NCBI GenBank assembly: GCA_016792865.1 | Contig: JAEUMJ010000168.1 | Span: forward strand, 1 to 64,000 | Direction: 5' to 3' | Length of the DNA: 64,000 bases | Origin: Hyphomicrobiales bacterium | GTDB taxonomy: Bacteria; Pseudomonadota; Alphaproteobacteria; Rhizobiales; Aestuariivirgaceae | Part shown: one piece after another, positions 45,996 to 55,566 of the stretch | Position numbering within the stretch: the first letter of the stretch is position 1 | How the letters are laid out: the number at the start of each line of letters is the position of its first letter | Program-made: the position numbers and the translations under genes | Notes under the pieces: generated by a model | Database searches by the model: none | What the model was told of the DNA's origin: nothing | The model's input: the letters and a program-made list of their open reading frames with translations, nothing else

Positions 45996-46871
45996 TCAGC
46001 GGTCCGGCACGAAGGGTTGTCCGAGGGAGGCCGGCGTGTTGCGCCGTGTCAGGGCCTTGTTCCCAGAGATCACCACCAGTGCCAGGATGGTTCCAAGATA
46101 GGGCAGACTGGAGAGGAATTGCGAGGGGATTCCCAGCCCCTGTGCCTGCAAAACGAACGACAGGATGGAAATCGTGCCGAAAAGATAGGCTCCTGCCAGA
46201 ATCCGCAGCGGCAGCCACGAGGCGAAGACCACCAGGGCCAGGGCGATCCAGCCGCGGCCTGCCGTCATGTTCTCCACCCATTGCGGGGTATAGAAAAGCG
46301 AGAGATAGCCGCCCGCCAGCCCGCTCATGGCCCCGCCGAAGAGCACGCACAGGTACCGCACGGCGATGACATTGTAGCCCAGGGCATGGGCCGAGGCGTG
46401 GCTGTTGCCCACCGCGCGGATGATGAGGCCCATCTTGGTGCGGAACAGGAACCAGCCCGTTGCCGCCACCATGGCGAGGGAAAACGGCACCAGCGGATCC
46501 ACCCCGGCAAGCGAGGGAAGCTTGACCCCCGGCTGGCCCACGAAGCTTTCGCCCATGAGGGCGGAGAGGCCAAGGCCCAGAAGGGTGAGGGCAAGGCCCG
46601 TCGCCACCTGGTTGGCGAGAAGGGTGAGGGTGAGGAAACCGAAAAGCAGCGACATCGCCATGCCCGCCACGATCGAGGCAAGGACGCCCAGCCACGGATT
46701 TCCGGTCATGAAGGCGGCCCCGAAACCGGCCACCGCGCCCATGACCATCATGCCTTCGACGCCGAGATTGAGAACGCCGGAACGTTCCGTCACCATTTCA
46801 CCGAGCGCAGCCAGGAGAAGCGGCGTCGCCGCCGTCATGATGATGGTGAGGAGTGTGAGGAGAAGCTCCAT
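45996..46871 (-). CDS. Nucleoside/purine ABC transporter permease (NupC/YufQ type)
   Basis: A 291-residue branched-chain-amino-acid-type permease with about eight helices. It shows ERSGVLNLGVEGMMVMGA (about 29-46) and the cytoplasmic loop RAVGNSHASAHALGYNV, both typical of the second permease in BMP-linked importers. It starts 3 bp after the first permease stop. Confidence 0.9.
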   Translation of the reverse strand: MELLLTLLTIIMTAATPLLLAALGEMVTERSGVLNLGVEGMMVMGAVAGFGAAFMTGNPWLGVLASIVAGMAMSLLFGFLTLTLLANQVATGLALTLLGLGLSALMGESFVGQPGVKLPSLAGVDPLVPFSLAMVAATGWFLFRTKMGLIIRAVGNSHASAHALGYNVIAVRYLCVLFGGAMSGLAGGYLSLFYTPQWVENMTAGRGWIALALVVFASWLPLRILAGAYLFGTISILSFVLQAQGLGIPSQFLSSLPYLGTILALVVISGNKALTRRNTPASLGQPFVPDR

Positions 46872-46874
46872 CGC

Positions 46875-47948
46875 TCAGGCCCCCGCTGCTGCCGCGGCGC
46901 GGGAGGCCGGCGAGACGATGCGGTAGGTGATGAGCGTGTCACAGGCGAGGATGTAGAACAGCAGGATGCCCTGGATGACACGGGTGATCTTGTCCGGGAT
47001 CTGCAGCGCCGTCTGCACCGCCTCGCCGCCGATATAGGAGAGCGCCAGCAACAGCCCCGCGAAGATCACGCCGACCGGATTGAGGCGGCCCAGAAAGGCG
47101 ACGATGATGGCGGCGAAGCCGTAGCCCGGTGAGATCTGCGGCTGCAATTGTCCGACCACGGAGGAAATTTCGAAGGCCCCCGCAAGCCCGGCAAGGCCGC
47201 CGGAAAGCAGCATGCAGAACATCACCGTGCGCTTTTCCGAGAAGCCGGAGAAACGGGCCGCGCGGGTGGAAAGGCCCGTCACCGTGATCTCGTAGCCTTT
47301 CAGCGTGCGCGAGACGACATAACCCAGCACCAGGGCCACGATGAAGGCGATGAGCACGCCGAGGTGGATGCCGCTGGTGAGATAGGGCAGCAGTTGCCAG
47401 CCCTCGAAGGTCACCGATTTCGGGAAGTTGAATCCCTGCGGATCGCGCCATGGACCGCGCACCAGATAGTCCAGCAGCAACTGCACGACATAGACCAGCA
47501 TCAGCGAAGTGAGGATCTCGTTGGCGCTGAAGCGGTTCCTGAGGAAGGCCGGAATGGCGGCCCACATCATTCCACCGAGAACGCCCAGCGCCACCATGAC
47601 GAGAAGCACCAGCGGCGATTGCCAGGCCGGAAAGAACACCGGCACGGCACCTGCGAGGATGGCACCCGCCGTCAGCTGCCCTTCGGCGCCGATGTTCCAG
47701 ACATTGGCGCGATAGCAGACGGAAAGCCCCGCCCCGATGAGGATGAGCGGCGAGGCCTTGACCAGAAGCTGCTCCACCGACCACAGGGCGGTGAGCGGTT
47801 CGATGAAATAGACGTAGAGCGCCGCAAGCGGATTGTTGCCGCGCAGGGCAAAGATGATCGCCGCCGTGACGATGGTCAGCGCCAGCGCGATGAAGGGCGA
47901 GGCCAGCGCCATGGCGGCGGAACGTTCGGGCCGTTTCTCAAGCCGCAT
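46875..47948 (-). CDS. Nucleoside/purine ABC transporter permease (NupB/YufP type)
   Basis: A 357-residue permease with about nine helices. CYRANVWNIGAEGQLTAGAI and the loop RTLKGYEITVTGLSTRAARFSG mark the YufP-like partner. I start it at 47948 (MRLEKRPERSAAM), which overlaps the ATPase gene end by 11 nt; an upstream start at 47975 is possible. It functions with the second permease and the duplicated ATPase. Confidence 0.9.
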   Translation of the reverse strand: MRLEKRPERSAAMALASPFIALALTIVTAAIIFALRGNNPLAALYVYFIEPLTALWSVEQLLVKASPLILIGAGLSVCYRANVWNIGAEGQLTAGAILAGAVPVFFPAWQSPLVLLVMVALGVLGGMMWAAIPAFLRNRFSANEILTSLMLVYVVQLLLDYLVRGPWRDPQGFNFPKSVTFEGWQLLPYLTSGIHLGVLIAFIVALVLGYVVSRTLKGYEITVTGLSTRAARFSGFSEKRTVMFCMLLSGGLAGLAGAFEISSVVGQLQPQISPGYGFAAIIVAFLGRLNPVGVIFAGLLLALSYIGGEAVQTALQIPDKITRVIQGILLFYILACDTLITYRIVSPASRAAAAAGA

Positions 47949-49494
47949 GATGTGCCGCCCCTTTCCTGTCTTCATGTGCGCCCGCCATGAGGAGGCCGAT
48001 CTCCTCGCGCGTCATCTCCTGGGCCGGGCGGGCTTCCGACAACTGGCCGCGCGAGATCACGGCGATGCGGTCGGCGATCTCGAAGATCTCGTCGAGGTCT
48101 TGCGAGATCACCAGCACGGCGGAGCCGGAGACGGCAAGGTCGATGAGGGCCTGGCGGATCGCCGCGGCGGCACCGGCATCGACGCCCCAGGTGGGCTGGT
48201 TGATGACCAGAAGCTTCGGCTTCAGTTCCAGTTCGCGGCCCACCACGTATTTCTGCAGGTTGCCGCCCGACAGCGCCCGCGCTTCCGGGTCGGGCTTTCC
48301 CTTGCGCACATCGAACGTCTTGATGATGCGTTCGGCGGCGACCCGCGCCCCTTCCGGCTTCAGCACGCCCGCCGAGACCAGGGCCGGATCGACCGCATGG
48401 CGCGAGAGGATCATGTTGAGGGAAAGCGTCATGGTCGGCACCGCGCCGTGGCCCAGACGCTCCTCCGGCACGAAGGCCGCGCCCGCCTTGCGTCGCGCCG
48501 TGATCGAGGCCTGCCCCAGTGCCACGCCGTCGAGCAGCATCATGTCAGCCGCGACGGGGCGCTCGCCCGACACGGCATCGAAGAATTCACCCTGGCCGTT
48601 GCCCGCAACACCTGCGATGGCCACCACCTCGCCCGCCGCAACCGACAGCGAGACATCCTTCAGGGCCACGCCGAAGGCGCCGTCGGCGGGCAGCGAGAGA
48701 TGACGCAGTTCGAGCCGGGGCGTGGCTTCGCCGCCCCGCGCGGCACTCACCCGCGGCTTGATGGCATGGATATCGCCACCGACCATGAGGCGGGCAAGGC
48801 TGGCCGCCGTTTCCTTGCGCGGATCCACATGGGCCACCACCTTGCCGTGACGCAGGATGGTGGCGGTGTCGCACAGCGCCTTCACCTCCTCGAGGCGGTG
48901 GCTGATGTAGAGCACCGAGCAGCCTTCCGAGGCGAGGCGCTTCAGCACCACGAACAACTGGTCGGCTTCCTGCGGGGTGAGCACCGAGGTCGGCTCGTCC
49001 ATGATGAGAAGCTGCGGCTCCTGCAGCAGGCAGCGGATGATTTCGATGCGCTGGCGTTCGCCCACCGAGAGATCGCCGACAATCGCGGTGGGCGATATGG
49101 GCAGGCCATAGGAGGCCGAAACCTTGCTGATGCGGTCCGACAATGCCGCGATGTCGTGCGGGCCAGGCATGGCCAGCGCGATGTTCTCGGCAACGGTGAG
49201 TGAATCGAACAGCGAGAAATGCTGGAAGACCATGCCGATGCCGAGATGACGGGCCACCGACGGGCTGGCCGGTATGACGTGGCGGCCCTTCCAGAAGAAC
49301 TGGCCGGATGTGGGCTGCAGCGCACCGTAGATCATCTTGACGAGGGTGGACTTGCCGGCCCCGTTCTCGCCGAGGAAGGCGTGGATCTCGCCCGGCATGA
49401 TGGTGAGGTTCACGTCGTCGTTGGCGCGCAGCGCGCCGAAGACCTTGACGATGTTGCGGGCCTCAAGAAGCGGTGTGGCGGAGGCTTCGGTCAT
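47938..49494 (-). CDS. Nucleoside/purine ABC transporter ATPase (two NBDs)
   Basis: A 518-residue protein with two ABC domains, as in RbsA/YufO. The first has Walker A GENGAGKST, signature LSVGE and Walker B LIMDEP. The second has the degenerate P-loop GVAGNGQGE, signature LSGGN and Walker B VINQP, with Asn-Gln replacing Asp-Glu. That asymmetry is normal for this family. It overlaps xdhC by 4 nt, which ties uptake directly to xanthine dehydrogenase production. Confidence 0.93.
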   Translation of the reverse strand: MTEASATPLLEARNIVKVFGALRANDDVNLTIMPGEIHAFLGENGAGKSTLVKMIYGALQPTSGQFFWKGRHVIPASPSVARHLGIGMVFQHFSLFDSLTVAENIALAMPGPHDIAALSDRISKVSASYGLPISPTAIVGDLSVGERQRIEIIRCLLQEPQLLIMDEPTSVLTPQEADQLFVVLKRLASEGCSVLYISHRLEEVKALCDTATILRHGKVVAHVDPRKETAASLARLMVGGDIHAIKPRVSAARGGEATPRLELRHLSLPADGAFGVALKDVSLSVAAGEVVAIAGVAGNGQGEFFDAVSGERPVAADMMLLDGVALGQASITARRKAGAAFVPEERLGHGAVPTMTLSLNMILSRHAVDPALVSAGVLKPEGARVAAERIIKTFDVRKGKPDPEARALSGGNLQKYVVGRELELKPKLLVINQPTWGVDAGAAAAIRQALIDLAVSGSAVLVISQDLDEIFEIADRIAVISRGQLSEARPAQEMTREEIGLLMAGAHEDRKGAAHHAA

Positions 49495-50339
49495 GATGCG
49501 GCGCGACCCGTCTGCTGGCTCATGGCCGGAGATGCTTCCCTGAGTTTGAGGCTTTCGTCCAGTGCCACCAGTTGTGCCGCTGTGGATATGGCAATCGCTT
49601 CCGGACGCTTGGAGCGGATGCCGCCGATGCCGATGGGGCAGATGAGAGCGGCGATCCTGTCGTCCGCCACGCCGGCAGCGCGCAGGCGCCTTTCAAAACG
49701 GATGCGCTTGCTGGCGCTGCCGATCAGGCCGGTTGCGGCAACGGCGGGGTTGCGGAGGCCGGCATCGGTGACGGCAAGATCAAGTGCATGGGAATGGCTC
49801 ATGATCAGGAGAAGCGAGCCCGCCGGTGCCTCCCGCAGGATCGCCGGGGCGTCCGCATCATCCCTGAGGGTGACGTTGCCGGGCACGGCCGCCGGGAAGG
49901 CGCCGGGACGGGGATCGCACCAGACGATGCGGAAACCGGTTTGCGCCAGCACCAGGACCAGCGCCCGGCCCACATGGCCGGCCCCGAACAGGTAGAGGGT
50001 GCGGCCCGGCGCCTCATCGCCCTCCAGTTCGGCGAGCACGCGCTCGCTTGCCTTTTCGGTGATGATCTCGACCGTGCCGCCGCAGCATTGCCCAAGGTCC
50101 GGCCCCAGCGCATAGCGCATGACGCTGCGCTCGCCACCGGCGCGGAGCAGGCGCTGGGCCTCGGCCATGGCTTTCCACTCCAGGGTGCCGCCGCCGATCG
50201 ACCCGGCAATGCCGTCGGCCGTGACCAGCATGGCCGCACCCTCCTCACGCGGGGCCGAGCCTTGCACCTGCGCCACACGCACCAGCGCGACGGGCGTGCC
50301 GTTTGCGAGAAGGGCGCGGGCGCGGGCACTGAGCTTCAT
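49491..50339 (-). CDS. xdhC: Xanthine dehydrogenase accessory protein XdhC
   Basis: Binds molybdenum cofactor and helps its sulfuration and insertion into XdhB. The 282-residue protein has an N-terminal XdhC/CoxI domain (ALVRVAQVQGSAPREEGAAM, SIGGGTLEW with the CGG in GQCCGGTV) and a C-terminal Rossmann domain (TLYLFGAGHVGRALVLVL). It overlaps both xdhB and the ATPase gene by 4 nt. Confidence 0.95.
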   Translation of the reverse strand: MKLSARARALLANGTPVALVRVAQVQGSAPREEGAAMLVTADGIAGSIGGGTLEWKAMAEAQRLLRAGGERSVMRYALGPDLGQCCGGTVEIITEKASERVLAELEGDEAPGRTLYLFGAGHVGRALVLVLAQTGFRIVWCDPRPGAFPAAVPGNVTLRDDADAPAILREAPAGSLLLIMSHSHALDLAVTDAGLRNPAVAATGLIGSASKRIRFERRLRAAGVADDRIAALICPIGIGGIRSKRPEAIAISTAAQLVALDESLKLREASPAMSQQTGRAAS

Positions 50340-52684
50340 GCGCGGACACTCTTGACGGCGTGGAGGATGGCTTCCGGCGTGGCGGGCGTGTCCAATGCGG
50401 GAATGACATTGCCGCCCATGCCGGCCACCGCGTTGAAGATCGCCGTCCAGACCGAGATGCCGAGCATCAGCGGCGGCTCGCCCACCGCCTTCGAACGGTA
50501 AATCGTGTCTTCCTTGTTGCCCTTCGATTCATACAGGGCGACGTTGAATTCCTCCGGCACGTCAGAGGCGCACGGGATCTTGTAGGTGGACGGCGCGTGG
50601 GTGCGGAGCCGGCCCTTGTCGTCGAACACAAGTTCTTCCGTGGTGAGCCAGCCCATGCCCTGCACGAAGGCCCCTTCCACCTGCCCAAGATCGATGGCCG
50701 GGTTCAGCGACCTGCCGACATCGTGGAGGATGTCCACCCGGTCCACCCGCATCTCGCCGGTCATGGAATCGATCGTCACCTCGCTGCACGATGCGCCATA
50801 GGCGAAGTACAGGAAGGGGCGGCCATGGGCCTTGGCCCGGTCCCAGTGGATTTCAGGAGTGGCATAGTAACCCGTGGCCGAGAGCGGCAGGCGGGCCTGA
50901 TGGGTGCGCGAACAGGCTTCGGCGAAGGTGATGCTCTTGCTGCCGCCCGACACCATGCCGTCGCGGAAGGCGATCCTGGCCTTGGGGATGCGCCAGTCCC
51001 GCGCCAGGAGATTGGCGATGTTGTCACGGATTTCCTCCGCCGCGCGTTTCGCTGCCATGCCGTTGAGATCGGAGCCGGAGGAGGCGGCGGTGGGCGAGGT
51101 ATTGGGCACCTTGCCGGTGCTGGTGGCGCAGATCCGCACCTTGTCGAGGCCGATGCCGAAGACTTCGGCCACCACCTGCGCCACCTTGGTATAGAGCCCC
51201 TGCCCCATTTCCGTGCCGCCGTGATTGAGCTGCACCGAGCCGTCGGTATAGGCGAGCACCAGCGCACCCGCCTGGTTGAGATGGGTCAGCGTGAAGGAGA
51301 TGCCGAACTTGACGGGCGTGAGCGAAAGCCCCTTCTTCAGCACGCGGCTGGCGGCATTGTATTCGGTTATCCGCTGGCGGCGGGCACGGTAATCGGAGGT
51401 GCGCTCCAGCTCGCCCACGATGTCGGGCAGGATGTTGTCCGTCACCTGCTGGCCGTAGGGCGTCACGTCGCGGTGGCGGGTGTAGAAGTTGCGCTTGCGC
51501 ACGTCGAGCGCATCGCGCCCGGTGCGCAGCGCGATCGTTTCCATCAGGCGTTCGGCGAAGACCATGCCCTGCGGGCCGCCGAAGCCCCGGAATGCCGTGT
51601 TCGACACCGTATTGGTGCGCAGCCGCCGCGAGTGGATGCGCAGTGCCGGATAGAAATAGGCGTTGTCGGCATGGAACATGGTGCGGTCGTTCACCCCCAT
51701 GCTGAGGTCGGCTGAACAGCCGCAACGGGAATCGAACTCCACGTTCACGGCGGTGAGCCTGCCGTCATCGTCGAAGCCCGCTTCGGAACTGACGCGGAAG
51801 TCATGGCGCTTGCCGGTCATGATCATGTCGTCGTCGCGGTCGAGGCGGCACTTGGCGGGACGGCCCGTGACATGGGCGGCGAGGGCCGCAAGGCAGGCCC
51901 ACTGCGCCGCCTGGCTTTCCTTGCCGCCGAAGCCGCCACCCATGCGACGGCATTCGCAGGTGACCAGGGCATCGTCCACATGCAGCATGTGGGCGACGCA
52001 ATGCTGAACCTCGGTCGGGTGCTGGGTGGAGCAATGGACGTGCATGCCGCCCTTCTCGTCCGGCAGGGCCAGCGATACCTGTCCTTCCAGGTAGAAGTGC
52101 TCCTGCCCGCCGATGAGGAAGGAATCGAGAATGCTGTGGGACGAAGCGGCAATCGCCGCCGCCGCATCCTTTCGCGTGAAGGTGTATTCGGGCAGCACGT
52201 CCTCGGTGCCCATGCGGATCGCGTCGTCCGCGGTGACGACCGGTCTTGTGGCGGCGACCTCGATCTTCGCCAGGCGCGCGGCGCGGCGGGCGGCCTCGCG
52301 GGTTTCGGCCACCACGGCGAAGATGACCTGGCCGTGGAAGATGATCTCGCCATCGGCAAGGATGGGATCACCACCCAGCGACGGGCTGCAATCGTTGCGG
52401 CCCGGAATGTCCCTGGCCGTGAGGACGCGCACCACGCCGGGGAAGGCCTCGACGGCGGAGAGATCAACCGAGGTGATGCGGCCGCAGGCGGCATCCTTGT
52501 GGTAGCCCGGCTGGACATGCAGCATGCCCTCCGCTTCCGGCATGTCGTCGATGTAGAGGGCGCGGCCCGTGACATGAAGCCCGGCGCTGTCATGCGCCAG
52601 GGCCTTGCCGACAACGGCTTCGGTGCTGGCGGCTTCGGCGGTTTTCGTCTTCTTCGCCGTCTTGGCGGAAGCGGGAGAGGTCAT
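50336..52684 (-). CDS. xdhB: Xanthine dehydrogenase molybdopterin-binding subunit
   Basis: The Mo-cofactor subunit that hydroxylates hypoxanthine to xanthine and xanthine to urate. It has 782 residues, with a Lys/Ala-rich start, then VVGKALAHDSAGLHVTGRALYIDD. It carries the molybdopterin loops GGGFGGKE and FRGFGGPQG, the second half motif NHGGTEMGQGL and the catalytic Glu in GEPPLML near residue 730. It overlaps xdhA and xdhC by 4 nt each. Confidence 0.96.
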   Translation of the reverse strand: MTSPASAKTAKKTKTAEAASTEAVVGKALAHDSAGLHVTGRALYIDDMPEAEGMLHVQPGYHKDAACGRITSVDLSAVEAFPGVVRVLTARDIPGRNDCSPSLGGDPILADGEIIFHGQVIFAVVAETREAARRAARLAKIEVAATRPVVTADDAIRMGTEDVLPEYTFTRKDAAAAIAASSHSILDSFLIGGQEHFYLEGQVSLALPDEKGGMHVHCSTQHPTEVQHCVAHMLHVDDALVTCECRRMGGGFGGKESQAAQWACLAALAAHVTGRPAKCRLDRDDDMIMTGKRHDFRVSSEAGFDDDGRLTAVNVEFDSRCGCSADLSMGVNDRTMFHADNAYFYPALRIHSRRLRTNTVSNTAFRGFGGPQGMVFAERLMETIALRTGRDALDVRKRNFYTRHRDVTPYGQQVTDNILPDIVGELERTSDYRARRQRITEYNAASRVLKKGLSLTPVKFGISFTLTHLNQAGALVLAYTDGSVQLNHGGTEMGQGLYTKVAQVVAEVFGIGLDKVRICATSTGKVPNTSPTAASSGSDLNGMAAKRAAEEIRDNIANLLARDWRIPKARIAFRDGMVSGGSKSITFAEACSRTHQARLPLSATGYYATPEIHWDRAKAHGRPFLYFAYGASCSEVTIDSMTGEMRVDRVDILHDVGRSLNPAIDLGQVEGAFVQGMGWLTTEELVFDDKGRLRTHAPSTYKIPCASDVPEEFNVALYESKGNKEDTIYRSKAVGEPPLMLGISVWTAIFNAVAGMGGNVIPALDTPATPEAILHAVKSVRA

Positions 52685-54156
52685 GTCCAGGCCTCCTTCC
52701 CGGCGGGCGCGAGAACACGCAGTGCGGCAGGCCGTTCACCCACCAGTTCATGCAGGGCCTTCAGGAGAAGCGCCTGCGCCGTATCAAGGCGGTAGGACGC
52801 GGAAGCCCGCATGTCGGTGAGCGGCTTGTAGTCCTTCGCCAGTGTCGCCGCCGCTGCCTCCCAGGTTTCCGGCGCATCGAGCTTCAGGCCCTTCAGCGCC
52901 TCCTCCGTGTGCCGGGCGCGGCGCGGGGTGGCTGCCATGCCGCCGAAGGCAATCACCGCCGACGCGATGCTGCGGCCTGAGATGGTGAAGCGGAAGGCGG
53001 CCATCACGGCAGAGATGTCCTGGTCGAAACGCTTCGAAAGCTTGTGGGCGAAGAATCGCTCGTTGCTCTTGAGCTTCGGGATATCGATGCGCCACAGCAG
53101 CTCGCCGGGCTTGCGGTCCTGCTTGCCGTAGTCGATGAAATAGTCCTCAAGCTGGAGGTCGCGTTGCTCGTCGCCCTTGCGCAGCATGATGCGGGCACCC
53201 AGTGCAATCAGCATGGGCGGCATGTCGCCGATGGGCGAGCCATTGGCAATGTTGCCGCCAATCGTGCCCGAACTCCTGACCTGCACCGAACCCAGGCGGC
53301 GCAGCACCTCGCCCATGTCGGGTGCGAGGGCGGCGAGATGGCCTTGCGCCTCGGCATAGGTGACGGCACTGCCGAGCGAGAGCGTGGCCACACGGTCGGT
53401 GATGGCATGGAGCGCTTCCACCCGCCCGGTGAAGATGAGCTTGGGCAGGCTGCGCATCTGCTTGGTGATCCACAGCCCCACATCGGTGGCTCCGGCAACG
53501 AGGGTGGCGTCGGGATGCCTGGCGGCAAGGTCGAGCAGCGTTTCCGCCCTGGCGGGAACGGCAGCGAAACTCTCGCCGGTGCCGCAGAAGACATCCACAC
53601 TGTCATTCAGCTTGCCGAGTTCGGCAGCGATCTCGTCCGCCGCGCCGGCCCACAGGTCGTTTGGCTCGCCCCGGCAGGCGTCGGCAGCCGCGGCGATGAT
53701 CGGGCGGTAGCCGGTGCAACGGCAGAGATTGCCGGCGATCTGGTTGGCAATGTCCTGCCGTCCGGGCTTGCCCCCGGCATGATAAAGGGTGAACAGCGAC
53801 ATCACGAAGCCCGGCGTGCAGAAGCCGCATTGCGAGCCGTGATGGTCGACCATCGCCTGCTGGACCGGATGCAGCCTGCCGTCCGGCGACAGGTCATCCA
53901 CGGTCACGAGTTCGCACCCGTGCAGGTGGGCCATCAGCATGATGCAGGCATTGGCCGGTTCGTAGCAAACCTTGCCGCCGCGAAGGCGGCCAATCGCCAC
54001 CGTGCAGGCGCCGCAGTCACCTTCGTTGCAGCCCTCCTTGGTGCCCCTGTGGCGGAGGTCGAGGCGAAGGTAGTCGAGCACGGTCTGCATGGGGTTGCCG
54101 ATGCGGTGCTCGACCACAACTCCTCGCCGCAGGAACCTGATTGCGCCAGATGCCAT
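52681..54156 (-). CDS. xdhA: Xanthine dehydrogenase small subunit (2Fe-2S and FAD)
   Basis: The electron-transfer subunit, 491 residues. Two [2Fe-2S] sites are visible: CNEGDCGAC (about 43-51) with a later Cys, and CGFCTPG together with CRCTGYRPI. A FAD-binding domain follows (about 200-370, LVAGATDVGLWITKQ and SSGTIGGNIANGSPIGD), then a CO dehydrogenase-type C-terminal domain. The ATG at 54156 lies just inside the uraH end; a TTG at 54165 is an alternative. Confidence 0.95.
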   Translation of the reverse strand: MASGAIRFLRRGVVVEHRIGNPMQTVLDYLRLDLRHRGTKEGCNEGDCGACTVAIGRLRGGKVCYEPANACIMLMAHLHGCELVTVDDLSPDGRLHPVQQAMVDHHGSQCGFCTPGFVMSLFTLYHAGGKPGRQDIANQIAGNLCRCTGYRPIIAAAADACRGEPNDLWAGAADEIAAELGKLNDSVDVFCGTGESFAAVPARAETLLDLAARHPDATLVAGATDVGLWITKQMRSLPKLIFTGRVEALHAITDRVATLSLGSAVTYAEAQGHLAALAPDMGEVLRRLGSVQVRSSGTIGGNIANGSPIGDMPPMLIALGARIMLRKGDEQRDLQLEDYFIDYGKQDRKPGELLWRIDIPKLKSNERFFAHKLSKRFDQDISAVMAAFRFTISGRSIASAVIAFGGMAATPRRARHTEEALKGLKLDAPETWEAAAATLAKDYKPLTDMRASASYRLDTAQALLLKALHELVGERPAALRVLAPAGKEAWT

Positions 54157-54161
54157 GCCGG

Positions 54162-54518
54162 TCAACTGCCCCGGTAGGTGGCATAGCCATGGGCCGAGAG
54201 CAGCAGCGGAACGTGATAGTGCTGGTCCATGTTGGAAATGCCGAAGCGGATGGGAATGACGTCGAAGAAGGGCGGGCTGGCCAGTGTTGCGCCGGTGCTG
54301 TGCAGGTATTCCCCGGCGCGGAAGCGCAGCTCGAACATGCCGGTCTTCATGCCATCGTTCTGCAGCAGGGGCTGATCGACACGGCCATCGGAATTGGTGA
54401 CGGTGGTGACGAGCTTCTGCGGCTCACCCGAAACGCTCCACAGCTCGATGATCAAGCCCGCTGCCGGGCGGCCCAGATGCGTGTCCAGAACATGCGTGGT
54501 GAGACGGCCTTTCGCCAT
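54162..54518 (-). CDS. uraH: 5-Hydroxyisourate hydrolase (transthyretin-like)
   Basis: Hydrolyses 5-hydroxyisourate, the product of PuuD, to OHCU. The 118-residue protein has the family features: [16 protein letters not shown] with the catalytic His, the Arg region and HYHVPLLLS, and the C-terminal signature YRGS, which separates it from transthyretin. GGAGG lies 6 nt before the ATG at 54518 (3 nt before the ATG at 54521), so I prefer the second. Confidence 0.95.
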   Translation of the reverse strand: MAKGRLTTHVLDTHLGRPAAGLIIELWSVSGEPQKLVTTVTNSDGRVDQPLLQNDGMKTGMFELRFRAGEYLHSTGATLASPPFFDVIPIRFGISNMDQHYHVPLLLSAHGYATYRGS

Positions 54519-54594
54519 CATTGACCTCCTTCCCCAACTACCCTTTTTTGCGGTCTCTCTGCCGCTCTTTTGGGGCACATGTTATCATGCCGGT

Positions 54595-54609
54595 GCTGTT
54601 CCAGACAGC
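54595..54609. promoter_or_regulatory. 15-bp dyad between LysR gene and uraH
   Basis: GCTGT-TCCAG-ACAGC is a perfect five-base inverted repeat with five central bases, located 77 bp upstream of the uraH start and 5 bp past the LysR gene stop. It could be the LysR binding site for the purine operon, although its spacing is not the classical T-N11-A form. Confidence 0.4.
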
Positions 54610-54613
54610 CCAA

Positions 54614-55561
54614 TTATTTGCCACGGCCTGTTCGATTTTTTGGCACAGCGAAGAGTTTCTCCAATCGGCCCCTGGCGTGTTCGAGGAAGGCGGTCGCGGC
54701 GGCATGGCCCTCCAGCCCCGGCCTGTGCACGAGCATCATCCGGTCGGGCGGCATGCTGCGATCGGAGAGCGGGATGAAGCGCAGGCGCCGGTCCGACAAC
54801 TCCTGCTCGATGCCAATCGGCGTCTGGAAGGCCACGCACAGCCCGCGCACCGCAAGGCTTGCCATGACCCGCAACGAATTGCACTCCACCGCCGGTTTCA
54901 CCGCAAGCTTCTGCCGCCGCGCCACCGGATCAAGCAGGCTGCGGAGGCTGAGGCCACGCGCGGGCCATGCCACCGGATGGGCAAGGCAGTCCTTCAGCGA
55001 GACGCGCGCCAGCCGCGCCAGGGCATGCTGCGGATGCACGATCGCGCCCAGCGGCAAGTCCTGCGTGTGGGCAATGCCGAGGCCATCGAAGCTGGTGGGA
55101 TTGAAGGTGAAGCCGACATCAGCCGTGTTGTCGCGCACCAGCTCGGTGACGGCGTCGGAACCGGCCACCGTGACCGCCAGTTCGAGGCCCGGATAGCGCG
55201 TGGCGAAATCTTCGAGGATGCGGGGCAGCAGCGCCGCCGAAACGCTTTCCACCGTGGCGATCCTGACCTTGCCGCTCTTCAGCCCGCGCAGGGCATTGAG
55301 CCGGTCGAGTGCCTGTTCATGCAACAGCGCCGACGAGGTGAGGGCGCGGCGCAGTTCCTCACCTGCCGGAGAAAGCCGCAAGGTCCGGCCCGCCCGCTCG
55401 AAAAGGGCAATGCCGAGACTGGCTTCAAGCAGCGCCACCTGGCGGCTGATGGCAGAGGCTGCGGTATTGACCTGGCGCGCGGCAGCCCGCACCGAACCCG
55501 CCTCCGCCACCAGGAGAAAGTAGCGGCAACCGGAGGCAAGGAAATCGTCGCTGCGCTGCAT
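54614..55561 (-). CDS. LysR-family regulator, probably of the purine operon
   Basis: A 315-residue LysR-type protein. The N-terminal helix-turn-helix (about 10-70) reads YFLLVAEAGSVRAAARQVNTAASAISRQVALLE in pieces, followed by a linker helix and a periplasmic-binding-like effector domain (about 95-300). It is directly upstream of uraH on the same strand, so it may be autoregulated and control uraH-xdhABC and the genes behind. The effector is unknown; a purine or urate is a reasonable guess. Confidence 0.87.
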   Translation of the reverse strand: MQRSDDFLASGCRYFLLVAEAGSVRAAARQVNTAASAISRQVALLEASLGIALFERAGRTLRLSPAGEELRRALTSSALLHEQALDRLNALRGLKSGKVRIATVESVSAALLPRILEDFATRYPGLELAVTVAGSDAVTELVRDNTADVGFTFNPTSFDGLGIAHTQDLPLGAIVHPQHALARLARVSLKDCLAHPVAWPARGLSLRSLLDPVARRQKLAVKPAVECNSLRVMASLAVRGLCVAFQTPIGIEQELSDRRLRFIPLSDRSMPPDRMMLVHRPGLEGHAAATAFLEHARGRLEKLFAVPKNRTGRGK

Positions 55562-55566
55562 GGGCG

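Noticed and set aside
47938..49494. Degenerate second nucleotide site in the BMP-linked ATPase as a novelty
   Set aside because: Loss of the second P-loop and Walker B Glu is normal for RbsA/YufO-type duplicated ATPases.
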